Assembly (NCBI GenBank): GCA_902805655.1
Contig: CADCTF010000013.1
Coordinates: forward strand, 19,781 to 83,780
Source: an uncultured Acidimicrobiales bacterium
GTDB taxonomy: Bacteria > Actinomycetota > Acidimicrobiia > Acidimicrobiales > CADCTF01
Reading direction: 5' to 3'
DNA length: 64,000 bases
Shown: in pieces, positions 48,356 to 56,898 of the stretch
Position numbering within the stretch: position 1 is the stretch's first letter
How the letters are laid out: every line of letters starts with the position of its first letter
Made by a program: the position numbers and the translations under genes
Notes under the pieces: generated by a model
Database searches by the model: none
What the model was told of the DNA's origin: nothing
What the model saw: the letters and a program-made list of their open reading frames with translations, nothing else

Positions 48356-49263
48356 GTGGAATTGTTGAAGGCAAGGTTGTCATCGTCACCGGTGCCGGCC
48401 GGGGGATCGGCCGGGGCCACGCCCTGGAGTTCGCCCGTCAGGGGGCCAAGGTCGTCGTGAACGACCTGGGCGCGACCCTCGACGGCAGCGGCGGCTCCGA
48501 CGGACCCGCCGGCGAAGTGGTCGACGAGATCCGCGGCATGGGCGGCGAGGCCATCGCCAACGGCGAGAACGTGGCCGACTGGGAGGGTGCGCAGCGGATG
48601 ATCAACGCCGCCGTCGAGCACTTCGGCACCCTCGACATCCTGGTCAACAACGCCGGCATCCTGCGTGACCGGATGCTCGTGAACATGACCGAGGAGGAGT
48701 GGGACGCCGTCATCAACGTCCACCTCAAGGGCACCTTCGCCCCCACCCGGTGGGCTGCGGCCTACTGGCGGGAGAAGGTGAAGGCGGGGGAGACCGTGAG
48801 CGCCGCCGTCGTCAACACCAGCTCGACCTCGGGCATCTTCGGCAACCCGGGCCAGACCAACTACGGCGCAGCGAAGGCCGGCATCGCCTCGTTCAGCATC
48901 ATCGCGGCCAAGGAGCTCGCCCGCTACGGCGTGCGCGTGAACTCGATCGCCCCGGCCGCTCTGACCCGCATGACCGAGAACCTGGGCATGGGCCAGCGCG
49001 CTGCCGAGCGCAAGCCCGAGGAGTTCGACCGCTTCTCGCCGGACAACGTGGCCCCCACCGTCGTCTGGCTCGCCAGCGACCAGGCCAAGGACGTCACCGG
49101 TCAGTGCTTCATCGTCTCCGGCGGCACCATCGCCCTGGCCGAGGGCTGGAACCGCGGCCCTGTCGCCAACCAGGACGACCGCTGGGACCCGGCCGAGCTG
49201 CACAAGGTCATCCCTGACCTCATCGGGCAGTCCGAAGCCGCCAACGCCAAGCCCGCGAGCTAG
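48352..49263 (+). CDS. SDR-family 3-hydroxyacyl-CoA dehydrogenase-like oxidoreductase
   Basis: The 303-residue SDR is a close relative of the protein at 977-1897: TGAGRGIG at about residues 13-20, VVNDLGATLDGSG insert, NNAG, and catalytic TNYGAAKAG. The DLGA insert matches the dehydrogenase half of multifunctional beta-oxidation enzymes. It should oxidise the 3-hydroxyacyl-CoA made by the hydratase downstream. Its ATG overlaps the ligase stop by four bases (ATGA), so translation is coupled. Confidence 0.9.
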   Translation: MSGIVEGKVVIVTGAGRGIGRGHALEFARQGAKVVVNDLGATLDGSGGSDGPAGEVVDEIRGMGGEAIANGENVADWEGAQRMINAAVEHFGTLDILVNNAGILRDRMLVNMTEEEWDAVINVHLKGTFAPTRWAAAYWREKVKAGETVSAAVVNTSSTSGIFGNPGQTNYGAAKAGIASFSIIAAKELARYGVRVNSIAPAALTRMTENLGMGQRAAERKPEEFDRFSPDNVAPTVVWLASDQAKDVTGQCFIVSGGTIALAEGWNRGPVANQDDRWDPAELHKVIPDLIGQSEAANAKPAS

Positions 49264-49271
49264 GAGGTCAG

Positions 49272-50132
49272 ATGCCCATCGATCCGTCAGGTGCCACCGG
49301 CGAGTGGAGCGAGTGGAGTGAGCGCTCGTGGAACTCGAAGGACGCCCTGCTGTACTCCGTCGGCGTCGGTGCCGGGTCACTCGACCCCACTGGCAAGGAG
49401 CTCGAGTTCACCACTGAGAACTCCAAGGGCGTGCAGCAGAAGGTGCTTCCGACCTTCGCCGTGATCATCGGCGGCGCCGGAGGCGGCATGCGCAACATCG
49501 GCACCTTCAACCCCGCCATGCTCGTCGACGGCGGGCGCACCATCGAGCTGCACCGCGAGATCCCGGTCGAGGGCCGCATCAAGTCCCGCGGCCGCGTGGT
49601 GGGCGTGTACGACAAGGGCTCGGGTGCGGTCATCATGAGCGAGTCCGAGTCGGTTGACGCCGAGACCGAGGAGCCGCTGCTCAACCTCAAGTCCCAGGTC
49701 TTCATCCGGGGCGAGGGGGGCTTCGGCGGCGATCGGGGGCCGTCCGGTCCGAAGAACGTGCCGCCGGACCGCGCTCCGGACAAGCAGGTGACCTACGACA
49801 CCCGCCCCGACCAGGCGCTGACCTACCGGCTCTCGGGTGACCGCAACCCGCTGCACGCAGACCCCGAGTTCGCCAAGATGGCCGGCTTCCCGAAGCCGAT
49901 CCTCCACGGCCTGTGCACCTACGGGTTCACCGGGCGGGCGCTGCTGCACGAGCTGTGCGGCTCGAACCCCGCGAACTTCAAGAGCATGGAAGGCCGCTTC
50001 TCCAAGCCGGTCATGCCTGGTGACGCACTCACCGTCAAGATGTGGATCGACGGCAACGAGGCGCTCTTCTACACGGAGACGCAGAACGGTGACGTCGTGA
50101 TCGATCAAGGCCGGTGCACGTTCACCGCTTGA
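49272..50132 (+). CDS. MaoC-like 2-enoyl-CoA hydratase (double hotdog)
   Basis: The 286-residue protein is a two-hotdog MaoC-type hydratase. The second hotdog has the hydratase 2 motif, with Asp and His in SGDRNPLHADPEFAK and ILHGLCTYGF. It would hydrate 2-enoyl-CoA with R-stereochemistry, feeding the SDR encoded just before it. The order SDR-MaoC repeats the order of the eukaryotic peroxisomal multifunctional enzyme, as separate genes. The start is ATG 49272, nine bases after the SDR stop, with AGGAGG in front. Confidence 0.92.
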   Translation: MPIDPSGATGEWSEWSERSWNSKDALLYSVGVGAGSLDPTGKELEFTTENSKGVQQKVLPTFAVIIGGAGGGMRNIGTFNPAMLVDGGRTIELHREIPVEGRIKSRGRVVGVYDKGSGAVIMSESESVDAETEEPLLNLKSQVFIRGEGGFGGDRGPSGPKNVPPDRAPDKQVTYDTRPDQALTYRLSGDRNPLHADPEFAKMAGFPKPILHGLCTYGFTGRALLHELCGSNPANFKSMEGRFSKPVMPGDALTVKMWIDGNEALFYTETQNGDVVIDQGRCTFTA

Positions 50133-50145
50133 TCTCCTTTCTGGA

Positions 50146-50179
50146 GCCCGGGTCTCGTTCGGGGGGACGAGACTCGGGC
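50146..50179 (+). terminator. strong hairpin inside the catabolic operon
   Basis: A 13-bp stem (one G-U pair) with an 8-base loop TCGGGGGG lies 14 bases after the MaoC stop and 60 bases before the last ligase gene. There is no T-run. It could be a partial terminator or an RNA processing/stabilising site that lowers expression of the last gene. Confidence 0.6.
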
Positions 50180-50238
50180 ACCGGATGCACACACATCCGC
50201 CTGCACGACAGGCTCCAACGTCAGGCAGAGGCAGACCC

Positions 50239-51651
50239 ATGGCTGTGATGCCCATCGGCTCGGCGATTCGCTGGCTGGCCGAGCAGGACCCCGATCGACC
50301 GGCCATCACGGACGACGCACGCACCGTGACCCGCCTCGAGCTCGACCGGCGGACGAACCGGCTGGCCCGCCAGCTCAAGGCTCTCGGTGTCGGGCAGGAC
50401 GACTTCGTCACCATCGGCGTGCCCAACAGCGTCGACTTCTACGAGACGGCCGTCGCGGCGTGGAAGCTGGGCGCCACACCGCAGCCCGTGTCGCACCGGC
50501 TGCCGCAGCGCGAGCGCGACGAGATCGTCGCGCTGGCAGGAGCTGCTGCGGTCGTCCTCGAGCCGCTGGCTCTGGACCTCTCGGTGTCCGACGAGCCCCT
50601 TCCGGAGCGCACGGCGTCGTCGTTCAAGGCCCCCACCTCGGGGGGCAGCACCGGTCGCCCGAAGATCATCGTCTCCGGCAGTCCCGGCGTCGTCGACCCA
50701 GAGGCGGCCGGTGGGTTCGGCATGGACCCCAACGGGGTGCAGCTGGTTCCCGGCCCGCTGTACCACAACGCCCCGTTCCAGTTCTCGTGCAACGGCCTGC
50801 TCAAGGGCCAGCACCTGATCGTCATGTCCCGCTTCGACGCCAGCCGCGCCCTGCAGCTGATGGAGGAGCACCGGGTCACCTGGGTGCTCATGGTGCCGAC
50901 GATGATGCACCGCATCTGGCGGCTGCCGGCCGAGGAGCGCGAGGGCCGTGACCTGTCCGCGCTGAAGGGCATGCTGCACCTCGCAGCACCGTGCCCCCCA
51001 TGGCTCAAGGCGGCGTGGATCGACTGGCTCGGCCCCGAGCGCGTGTGGGAGCTGTACGCGGGCACGGAGGCGCAGGGCGTCACCATCATCAGCGGGCAGG
51101 ACTGGCTCGACCACCGCGGCTCGGTCGGCCGGCCCACACCCGGCACCATGCGGATCCTCGACGCGGACGGCAACGAGCTGCCCCCTGGCGAGATCGGCGA
51201 GGTCTGGATGAAGCCACCCGAGGGCCGGACGACCTACCGCTACATCGGCGCCGACGCCCGCACCATGGAAGGCGGCTGGGAGTCCCTCGGCGACATGGGT
51301 TCGATGGACGCGGACGGGTTCCTCTACCTTGCCGATCGTCGCACCGACATGATCCTCGTGGGCGGCTCGAACGTGTATCCGGCGGAGGTCGAGTCGGCGC
51401 TCGACGAGCACCCGGCGGTGCGATCCTGCGCGGTGATCGGCATGCCCGACGACGACATGGGGCATCGCGTGCACGCGGTCATCGAGGCCGGTGACGACGT
51501 CACCGACGACGACCTGCGGCGGTTCCTCGCCGAGCGGCTCGTGCCCTACAAGATCCCCCGCAGCTTCGAACGAGTCGACTCGCCCGTGCGGGACGATGCC
51601 GGGAAGGTGCGCCGGTCGGGCCTGCAGGCGGAGCGCGCCGAGACCCCCTGA
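50239..51651 (+). CDS. acyl-CoA synthetase (AMP-forming), atypical P-loop
   Basis: The 470-residue ligase is shorter than most, because its N-terminal domain is trimmed. The P-loop reads TSGGSTGRPK at about residues 133-142, instead of the usual TSGTTGxPK. The rest is normal: YAGTEAQGV (A5), GDMGSMDADGFLYLADRRTD hinge, and a C-terminal RDDAGKVRRSGL lysine. ATG 50239 has AGAGGCAG upstream; ATG 50248 is an alternative. It lies after the strong hairpin at 50146-50179, so it may be expressed less than the rest of the operon. Confidence 0.9.
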   Translation: MAVMPIGSAIRWLAEQDPDRPAITDDARTVTRLELDRRTNRLARQLKALGVGQDDFVTIGVPNSVDFYETAVAAWKLGATPQPVSHRLPQRERDEIVALAGAAAVVLEPLALDLSVSDEPLPERTASSFKAPTSGGSTGRPKIIVSGSPGVVDPEAAGGFGMDPNGVQLVPGPLYHNAPFQFSCNGLLKGQHLIVMSRFDASRALQLMEEHRVTWVLMVPTMMHRIWRLPAEEREGRDLSALKGMLHLAAPCPPWLKAAWIDWLGPERVWELYAGTEAQGVTIISGQDWLDHRGSVGRPTPGTMRILDADGNELPPGEIGEVWMKPPEGRTTYRYIGADARTMEGGWESLGDMGSMDADGFLYLADRRTDMILVGGSNVYPAEVESALDEHPAVRSCAVIGMPDDDMGHRVHAVIEAGDDVTDDDLRRFLAERLVPYKIPRSFERVDSPVRDDAGKVRRSGLQAERAETP

Positions 51652-51666
51652 GCCGGACGGTCCCGT

Positions 51667-52626
51667 TCAGCCAGCAGCCGGACGGATAGCGTCGGCGGCC
51701 GGGCGCACCTCCGCAGCCAGCAGGGCGATGTGGTCGAGGTCGTCCAAGTCGAACACCTGCAGGTACATGCGGTCGGCACCGACCTCGGCGTAGGCCGCCA
51801 GCTGGTCGACGACCTCCTGGGGCGAGCCCGTCAGCCCCTGTCCTCGCAGCGTCGCCAGCGGCCGGCCGATGGCAGCAGCCCGGCGCTCGAGCTCCTGCTC
51901 GCTCTCCCCGCAGCAGACGACCTTCGCCGCCGACAGCTTCAGGGACGCCGGGTCCCGGCCCTGACGCTCGCACGCTCCCCACACCCCCTCGTACATGGCT
52001 CGGGCGTCGGCGGGCTGGTGCGGCGAGGGCGGCACGTTGAACTCGTCGGCGTAGGTGGCCGTCAGGCGGGCGGTGCGCTTGGGTCCGCGCCCGCCGATGA
52101 TCACGGGCGGGTGGGGCTTCTGCGCGGGCTTCGGAAGGGCAGGCGAGTCGGCCAGCTGGTAGTGGCGCCCGTCGAACGAGAACCGGTCGCCCGAGGGTGC
52201 CCCCCAGAGACCGAGCACGATCTGCAGCTGCTCCTCGAAGCGCTCGAAGCGCTCGCCGAGGCTGGGGAAGTCGATGCCGTAGCTCTTGTGCTCCTGCTCG
52301 TACCACCCGGTGCCCAGCCCCAGCTCGACCCGACCGCCGCTCATGGCGTCCACCTGGGCCACCGAGATGGCCAGCACGCCCGGGTAGCGGAAGGTGGCCG
52401 AGCTCACCAACGTGCCCAGGCGGATGCGCGACGTGTCTCGGGCCAGGCCGGCAAGGGTGATCCACGCGTCGGTTGGCCCCGGCCCGGCGTCCCCCGGCCC
52501 GATGCGCAGGTAGTGGTCGGACCGGAAGAAGGCGTCGAAGCCTCCGTCCTCGGTGGCGCGGGCGGCGGCCAGCAGCTGGTCGTAGGTGGCCCCCTGCTGG
52601 GGCTCGCTGAAGATGCGCAGGTCCAT
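51667..52626 (-). CDS. LLM-class (luciferase-like) F420-dependent oxidoreductase
   Basis: The 319-residue TIM-barrel protein has the bacterial-luciferase signature stretches RLGTLVSSATFRYPGVLA and GLGTGWYEQEHKSYG. Actinobacterial relatives of this size use F420 rather than FMN. It may oxidise or reduce a small substrate; none can be named. The ATG 52626 is ten bases after the stop of the glycosylase gene upstream on the same strand, so the two are probably co-transcribed. Confidence 0.88.
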   Translation of the reverse strand: MDLRIFSEPQQGATYDQLLAAARATEDGGFDAFFRSDHYLRIGPGDAGPGPTDAWITLAGLARDTSRIRLGTLVSSATFRYPGVLAISVAQVDAMSGGRVELGLGTGWYEQEHKSYGIDFPSLGERFERFEEQLQIVLGLWGAPSGDRFSFDGRHYQLADSPALPKPAQKPHPPVIIGGRGPKRTARLTATYADEFNVPPSPHQPADARAMYEGVWGACERQGRDPASLKLSAAKVVCCGESEQELERRAAAIGRPLATLRGQGLTGSPQEVVDQLAAYAEVGADRMYLQVFDLDDLDHIALLAAEVRPAADAIRPAAG

Positions 52627-52635
52627 GGGAGGAAC

Positions 52636-53382
52636 CTACGTCGCAGTGCCGTGGGCGAGGACCCGAGCCCGTGCGATGTGCTCCACCAGGGCGGCAAGAG
52701 GGGAGTGGGCGTTGAGTCCGCTGGTGCTGGGCATCAGGTACAGCGGCCGTCCGCCCAGCCCGCCGGTTACCGGACCCGCCGTCGCCACCCGGTCGACGGC
52801 GGCCCGCCATCCCTCCAGGCCGACGAAGCACACCACCTCCGGCTTCAACCAGCGCACGAGGTGCTCGACGCGATGGAGCCCCTGCACGTACTCGGCTGCG
52901 GCCAGCTCGGCCGACCGGACCGTCGCACGCTTCACCAGATCGGTGATGCCCACCCCGTTCGACCGAAGCGCTTCCAGGGGATCGCGGTCCACCGACACCA
53001 GACCGCTCGCACGCAGGGCGGGCCAGAAGCGGTTGCCGGGACGCGCGAACGCGATGCCGCGCTCGGCCGCGTAGATGCTCGGGTTGAGCCCGCAGAACAG
53101 CACCTGCATCGCGGGAGCCACGGTGTCCGGCAGTGACACCTCTCGGCGCGTCCGGAGCACGGCCCGCTTCGCCTCTCCGGTCAGATCGAGCACCGAGAAG
53201 CCGGCCCCTCCGACGACGTGCTCCAGCGCACCGGGCGACCACCCGCGGGGTGCACGACGTACGCGTACGTGCAGCTCGACGCGTTGGCCGGCAGGGACAG
53301 ACCAGTGCAGCTCGGCCAGCGCCAGCGGGAGATCGGCAGCCGCCACATCGAGTCGCTGCACCGCGTCGGATGCCGTGCTCAC
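52636..53382 (-). CDS. Mug/TDG-like mismatch-specific DNA glycosylase with extra N-terminal domain
   Basis: The 248-residue protein has the family 2 uracil-DNA glycosylase fold in its last 160 residues: CGLNPSIYAAERG and FARPGNRFWPAL around residues 97-121, and the second motif in LMPSTSGLNAHS. It excises U or T from mismatches. The first 85 residues are not part of the family (E. coli Mug is 168 residues); they contain ELHWSVPAGQRVELHVRVRR and ALEHVVGGAGFSVLDL, resembling the end of a methyltransferase-like fold. GTG 53382 is the likely start. The gene is divergent from the SirB1 gene, 18 bases away. Confidence 0.82.
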   Translation of the reverse strand: MSTASDAVQRLDVAAADLPLALAELHWSVPAGQRVELHVRVRRAPRGWSPGALEHVVGGAGFSVLDLTGEAKRAVLRTRREVSLPDTVAPAMQVLFCGLNPSIYAAERGIAFARPGNRFWPALRASGLVSVDRDPLEALRSNGVGITDLVKRATVRSAELAAAEYVQGLHRVEHLVRWLKPEVVCFVGLEGWRAAVDRVATAGPVTGGLGGRPLYLMPSTSGLNAHSPLAALVEHIARARVLAHGTAT

Positions 53383-53400
53383 GCCCGTAGGGTAAGGGGG

Positions 53401-54195
53401 ATGGATGGTGACGTAACGGCCCGGTTCCTTGGCCTGGTGGAGCGACCCGAGCCCGATCTCGCCGCCCGACTCGACGAGGCGGCGCTCCTGGTCGCAGCCC
53501 ACGTCCGACGTGATCTCGACGTGGGCGCGTACCTCGACCGGCTCGACGACCTGGCTGCGACGTGCCCGAGTGCCTCGCTCGACGGGCTGGTCCACCACCT
53601 CTTCGTCGCCGGCGGCTTCGCCGGCAACTCGGCCGACTTCGGTGATCCCGACAACTCCTGCCTCGACCAGGTGATCGACCGTCGGCTCGGCATACCCATC
53701 ACCCTCGCCGTCGTCATGCTGGCCGTCGGCCGACGGGTGGGCGTCGACCTGGCGGGCGTCGGGATGCCGGGACACTTCCTCGTGCGGTGGGAGACCGACC
53801 CGACGGTGCTGATCGATCCCTTCTCCGGTGGCGTGCGGCTGTCCCACGCCGACTGCGTGGCCCGCTTCCGCGCGACGCAGGGTGACGTGGCCTTCGAGCC
53901 CTGGATGCTCGACCCTGTCGGGCCCCGGGCCATCGTCACCCGGCTGTTGACCAACCTCGGCGAGATCTACAGGTCCCGGTCGGACACGGCGTCGCTGGAG
54001 TGGGTGCTCAGGCTGCGGGCCGGCGTCCCGGGCGCCTCTGTGCGCATGCGGGCCGAGCACGGAGGGGCGCTCGCGTCCCAGGGACGCTTCCTGGAGGCGG
54101 CGGCGCGCTTCGAGGAGCTGGCCGCGCTGACCGAGGGCGAGCGCTCGCAGCGGCTCCACGCACGCGCCGTCGCTCTGCGCGCGCGCCTCAACTAG
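53401..54195 (+). CDS. SirB1-family transglutaminase-like protein
   Basis: The 264-residue protein belongs to the SirB1/Transglut_core2 group: NSCLDQVIDRRLGIPITLAVV, where the Cys aligns with the transglutaminase nucleophile, and GVGMPGHFLVRW with the His. A helical TPR-like C-terminal region follows (MRAEHGGALASQGRFLEAA). The molecular role of the family is unclear. Its TAG stop interlocks with the stop of the convergent Nudix gene (shared CTAG at 54192-54195). Confidence 0.9.
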   Translation: MDGDVTARFLGLVERPEPDLAARLDEAALLVAAHVRRDLDVGAYLDRLDDLAATCPSASLDGLVHHLFVAGGFAGNSADFGDPDNSCLDQVIDRRLGIPITLAVVMLAVGRRVGVDLAGVGMPGHFLVRWETDPTVLIDPFSGGVRLSHADCVARFRATQGDVAFEPWMLDPVGPRAIVTRLLTNLGEIYRSRSDTASLEWVLRLRAGVPGASVRMRAEHGGALASQGRFLEAAARFEELAALTEGERSQRLHARAVALRARLN

Positions 54196-54731
54196 CCGAT
54201 CGGGTCCGGCGGGAGCAGCTGCCGGTGCCGCAGGTGTCGGAGGCAGCCGGCCAGGCTCTCGTCGGCCACGGTGACCGCCTCGTCCCAGCTGAACCAGCGC
54301 ACCTGCTGGCTCTCGGCCGGGCCGGGTGCCGGATCCGCATCCGGCGCGTGGAGGAGGTAGCGGACGTCGAGGTGGGTGTGCCCGCCGGCGGGGTGGACGT
54401 CGACGTGCACCAGCTCGGGCCCGGTGGCCGGGTGCGTCACCGCGATCCCGACCTCCTCGACCGTCTCCCGCAGGGCAGCCTGGGCGGGGCTCTCGCCGGC
54501 CTCGATGTGGCCGCCGGGCTGCAACCAGATGCCGATGCGCTTGTGCAGCAGCAGGATGACGCCCCGCCGGCCGACGACCACGGCGGAGCCTGTGACGTGG
54601 GTGGGGTCGGCGTGCTCGTCGTACGGGTGGTGCAGCCGGTCGAGCTCGGCCAGCGTGGTGGCGATCGAGCGACGCTCGCGTTCGTCGATCGGCGTGCGGG
54701 CGGTGAGCTCGGCGCGGAGGATCTCGGTCAT
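54192..54731 (-). CDS. Nudix hydrolase
   Basis: The 179-residue protein has a complete Nudix box GHIEAGESPAQAALRETVEE with G-x5-E-x7-REU-x-EE-x-GU spacing, so it hydrolyses a nucleoside diphosphate linked to another moiety. A 65-residue N-terminal extension precedes the fold. ATG 54731 gives normal length; ATG 54785 would overlap the tyrS leader. Substrate unknown. Confidence 0.9.
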   Translation of the reverse strand: MTEILRAELTARTPIDERERRSIATTLAELDRLHHPYDEHADPTHVTGSAVVVGRRGVILLLHKRIGIWLQPGGHIEAGESPAQAALRETVEEVGIAVTHPATGPELVHVDVHPAGGHTHLDVRYLLHAPDADPAPGPAESQQVRWFSWDEAVTVADESLAGCLRHLRHRQLLPPDPIG

Positions 54732-54793
54732 GGCGCGCACAGTGTCGCCGATCTCGATCGGCCGCGGCCCACCGGCATGGGACAATCGGCCTC

Positions 54794-56050
54794 ATGGGCA
54801 GCCTGTTCGACGAACTGACGTGGAGAGGTCTCGTGCACCAGCACACCGATCCCTCCGTACCGGAGCTCCTCGACAAGGGTGGCCTCACCGTCTACATCGG
54901 CTTCGACCCGACGGCCCCCTCGCTCCACATCGGGCACCTGCTCCAGCTCTGCAACCTGCGGCGCCTGCATGACGGCGGGCACCGCCCCATTCCCGTGGTC
55001 GGGGGAGCGACCGGGATGATCGGTGACCCCGGCGGCCGCAGCGACGAGCGCAACCTCCTCGACTCCGACGAGCTGGCCGAGAACGTGGCCGGCATCCGCC
55101 GGCAGGTGGAGGAGCTCGTGCCGGGCGTGCTGGTGGAGGACAACGGCTCCTGGCTGAAGCACCTGAGCGCCATCGACTTCCTCCGTGACGTGGGCAAGCA
55201 CTTCACCGTGAACCACATGGTGGCCAAGGAGTCGGTGAAGGCGCGCTTCGAGGGCCGCGACGAGGGCATCTCCTACACCGAGTTCAGCTACATGCTGCTG
55301 CAGGCGTACGACTACCTCCACCTCTTCGACACGCACGGGTGCACGCTGCAGATGGGGGCCAGCGACCAGTGGGGCAACATCACCGCAGGCATCGACCTCA
55401 TCCGCAAGGTGCGCGGCGCGTCGGTCTACGGCCTGACGACCCCGCTCGTGCTCAAGGCGGACGGCACCAAGTTCGGGAAGAGCGCCTCGGGCACGGTGTG
55501 GCTCGACGCGGCCAGGACGTCCCCCTACGAGCTGTTCCAGTTCCTGGTCCGCAGCGAGGACACCGTGGTCGGCCAGTACCTCCGGTACTTCACCTGGCTT
55601 CCACAGGAGGAGATCGCCGAGCTGGAGCGCGTCACGGTCGAGCACCCCGAGCGTCGGGAGGCACAGCGCGCCCTGGCCGTCGAGGTCACGACCCTCGTAC
55701 ACGGGAAGGCCGAAGCAGAGCGGGCCCTGCTCGCCTCGCAGGCCCTCTTCAGCGAGGACATCGCCATGCTGGACGAGCGAACCCTGTTGGGCGTGTTCGC
55801 CGACGCTCCCTCCACCGACCGGTCCCGGGGCGAGCTCGACGGAGAGGGCCTGGGCCTCGTCGAGGTGCTCGTTGGCTCGGGGCTCGCTTCCTCCAACGGC
55901 GACGCCCGCCGAGCGTTCCCCGGGGTCTACGTCAACAACGTCAAGGTCGCCGATCCGGAACGGCGACTGACTTCGGCGGATCTGCTGCACGGCGCGTACA
56001 TCGTCGTGCGCAAGGGCAAGCGGAGCTTCCACCTGCTGCGCTTCGGCTGA
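54794..56050 (+). CDS. tyrS: tyrosyl-tRNA synthetase
   Basis: The 418-residue class I synthetase has HIGH at residues 45-48 (PSLHIGHLLQL), a GDPGGRSDER loop, KFGKS (the KMSKS motif) at residues 226-230, and a C-terminal S4-like domain (VYVNNVKV). It charges tRNA-Tyr. The 62 bases between it and the divergent Nudix gene are too short for a T-box leader. ATG 54794 is the only start that leaves an intact N-terminus. Confidence 0.97.
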   Translation: MGSLFDELTWRGLVHQHTDPSVPELLDKGGLTVYIGFDPTAPSLHIGHLLQLCNLRRLHDGGHRPIPVVGGATGMIGDPGGRSDERNLLDSDELAENVAGIRRQVEELVPGVLVEDNGSWLKHLSAIDFLRDVGKHFTVNHMVAKESVKARFEGRDEGISYTEFSYMLLQAYDYLHLFDTHGCTLQMGASDQWGNITAGIDLIRKVRGASVYGLTTPLVLKADGTKFGKSASGTVWLDAARTSPYELFQFLVRSEDTVVGQYLRYFTWLPQEEIAELERVTVEHPERREAQRALAVEVTTLVHGKAEAERALLASQALFSEDIAMLDERTLLGVFADAPSTDRSRGELDGEGLGLVEVLVGSGLASSNGDARRAFPGVYVNNVKVADPERRLTSADLLHGAYIVVRKGKRSFHLLRFG

Positions 56051-56069
56051 GCCTCCTAAGGTGACCGCC

Positions 56070-56471
56070 ATGGCCGTGAACCTGACCAAGGACTCCATCG
56101 ATCTCGGCATCGTCACCACCGATGCCGCCGCCGCCGTTGCCTTCTACCGGGACGTGCTGGGGTTCGAGGATCTGGGGGAGTCACCGATGCCGGGTGGTGC
56201 GATGCACCGGCTCCGGTGCGGCACCAGCGCCATCAAGATCGTGTCGCCTCGCCGGCCTCCGGCCGGTTCCGCCCCGGCGGGCGGCATCCAGGGCGCGACG
56301 GGCTACCGGTACTGGACCATCTCGGTCTCGAACCTCGAAGAGGTCGTGGCCGCGTGCGAGGCGGCCGGCCGCACCATCGCCGTGCCGAAGACCGAGCTTC
56401 GTCCTGGTGTCACCATCGCCATCGTCGAGGACCCGGACGGCAACTGGGTGGAGCTGCTGCAAGCGTCATAG
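56070..56471 (+). CDS. VOC/glyoxalase-family protein
   Basis: The 133-residue protein has the paired beta-alpha-beta-beta-beta modules of the vicinal-oxygen-chelate fold: DLGIVTTDAAAAVAFYRDVLGF opens it, and the metal-site Glu is in GNWVELLQ at the end. It could be a dioxygenase, epimerase or resistance protein. ATG 56070 has AAGGTG at good spacing; GTG 56061 adds three residues. It follows tyrS by 19 bases and may be co-transcribed. Confidence 0.86.
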   Translation: MAVNLTKDSIDLGIVTTDAAAAVAFYRDVLGFEDLGESPMPGGAMHRLRCGTSAIKIVSPRRPPAGSAPAGGIQGATGYRYWTISVSNLEEVVAACEAAGRTIAVPKTELRPGVTIAIVEDPDGNWVELLQAS

Positions 56472-56488
56472 GGCGGGGCGGGCGAACG

Positions 56489-56502
56489 GTCCCCGCGGGG
56501 AC
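56489..56502. terminator. weak hairpin between convergent VOC and cupin genes
   Basis: GTCCC-CGCG-GGGAC forms a short GC stem in the 33 bases between two convergent stops. There is no T-run, so this is only a candidate. Confidence 0.35.
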
Positions 56503-56504
56503 GG

Positions 56505-56870
56505 TCACGCTCGCCCGAAGTCATCCTCCAAGCGGACGATGTCGTCCTCGCCGAAGTAGTCCCCGCGCTGCACCTCGATGAAGACGAGCTCGGCCGGGCC
56601 CTCGTTGGCGACCCGGTGCGCGACGCGGACGGGGATGTCCACCGCCGCGCCCTCACCGACCACCATCCGCTGGCCGTCGAGCGTCACGGTGGCGGTCCCG
56701 GCGAGGACGAACCAGTGCTCGGCGCGACGCTCGTGGCGCTGATAGCTGAGGCGCTTGCCCGGCGCCACGACGATGCGCTTGACCTTGTGACTCTCGGCGT
56801 CCTCCAGGACGGTGTAGCTGCCCCATGGGCGCAGCTCGAAGGGGAAGTGGTTGGCCACGTTGCTCTCCAT
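56505..56870 (-). CDS. cupin protein, phosphomannose isomerase type II C-terminal-like
   Basis: The 121-residue cupin has RPWGSYTVL at the start, the metal-binding strand pattern LSYQRHERRAEHWFVLAG, and IPVRVAHRVAN near the end. This is the C-terminal domain found in ManC/PMI-type enzymes, here alone. Alone it may be a mannose-6-phosphate isomerase or a sugar-binding protein. It is upstream of no recognised sugar gene. Confidence 0.85.
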   Translation of the reverse strand: MESNVANHFPFELRPWGSYTVLEDAESHKVKRIVVAPGKRLSYQRHERRAEHWFVLAGTATVTLDGQRMVVGEGAAVDIPVRVAHRVANEGPAELVFIEVQRGDYFGEDDIVRLEDDFGRA

Positions 56871-56898
56871 GCCGATACAGCGTAGCGCGGCCGGCTGC

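Noticed and set aside
53385..54888. Upstream extension of the glycosylase frame
   Set aside because: It is antisense to the SirB1 gene and overlaps the Nudix and tyrS regions; residues are low-complexity Arg/Ala/His.
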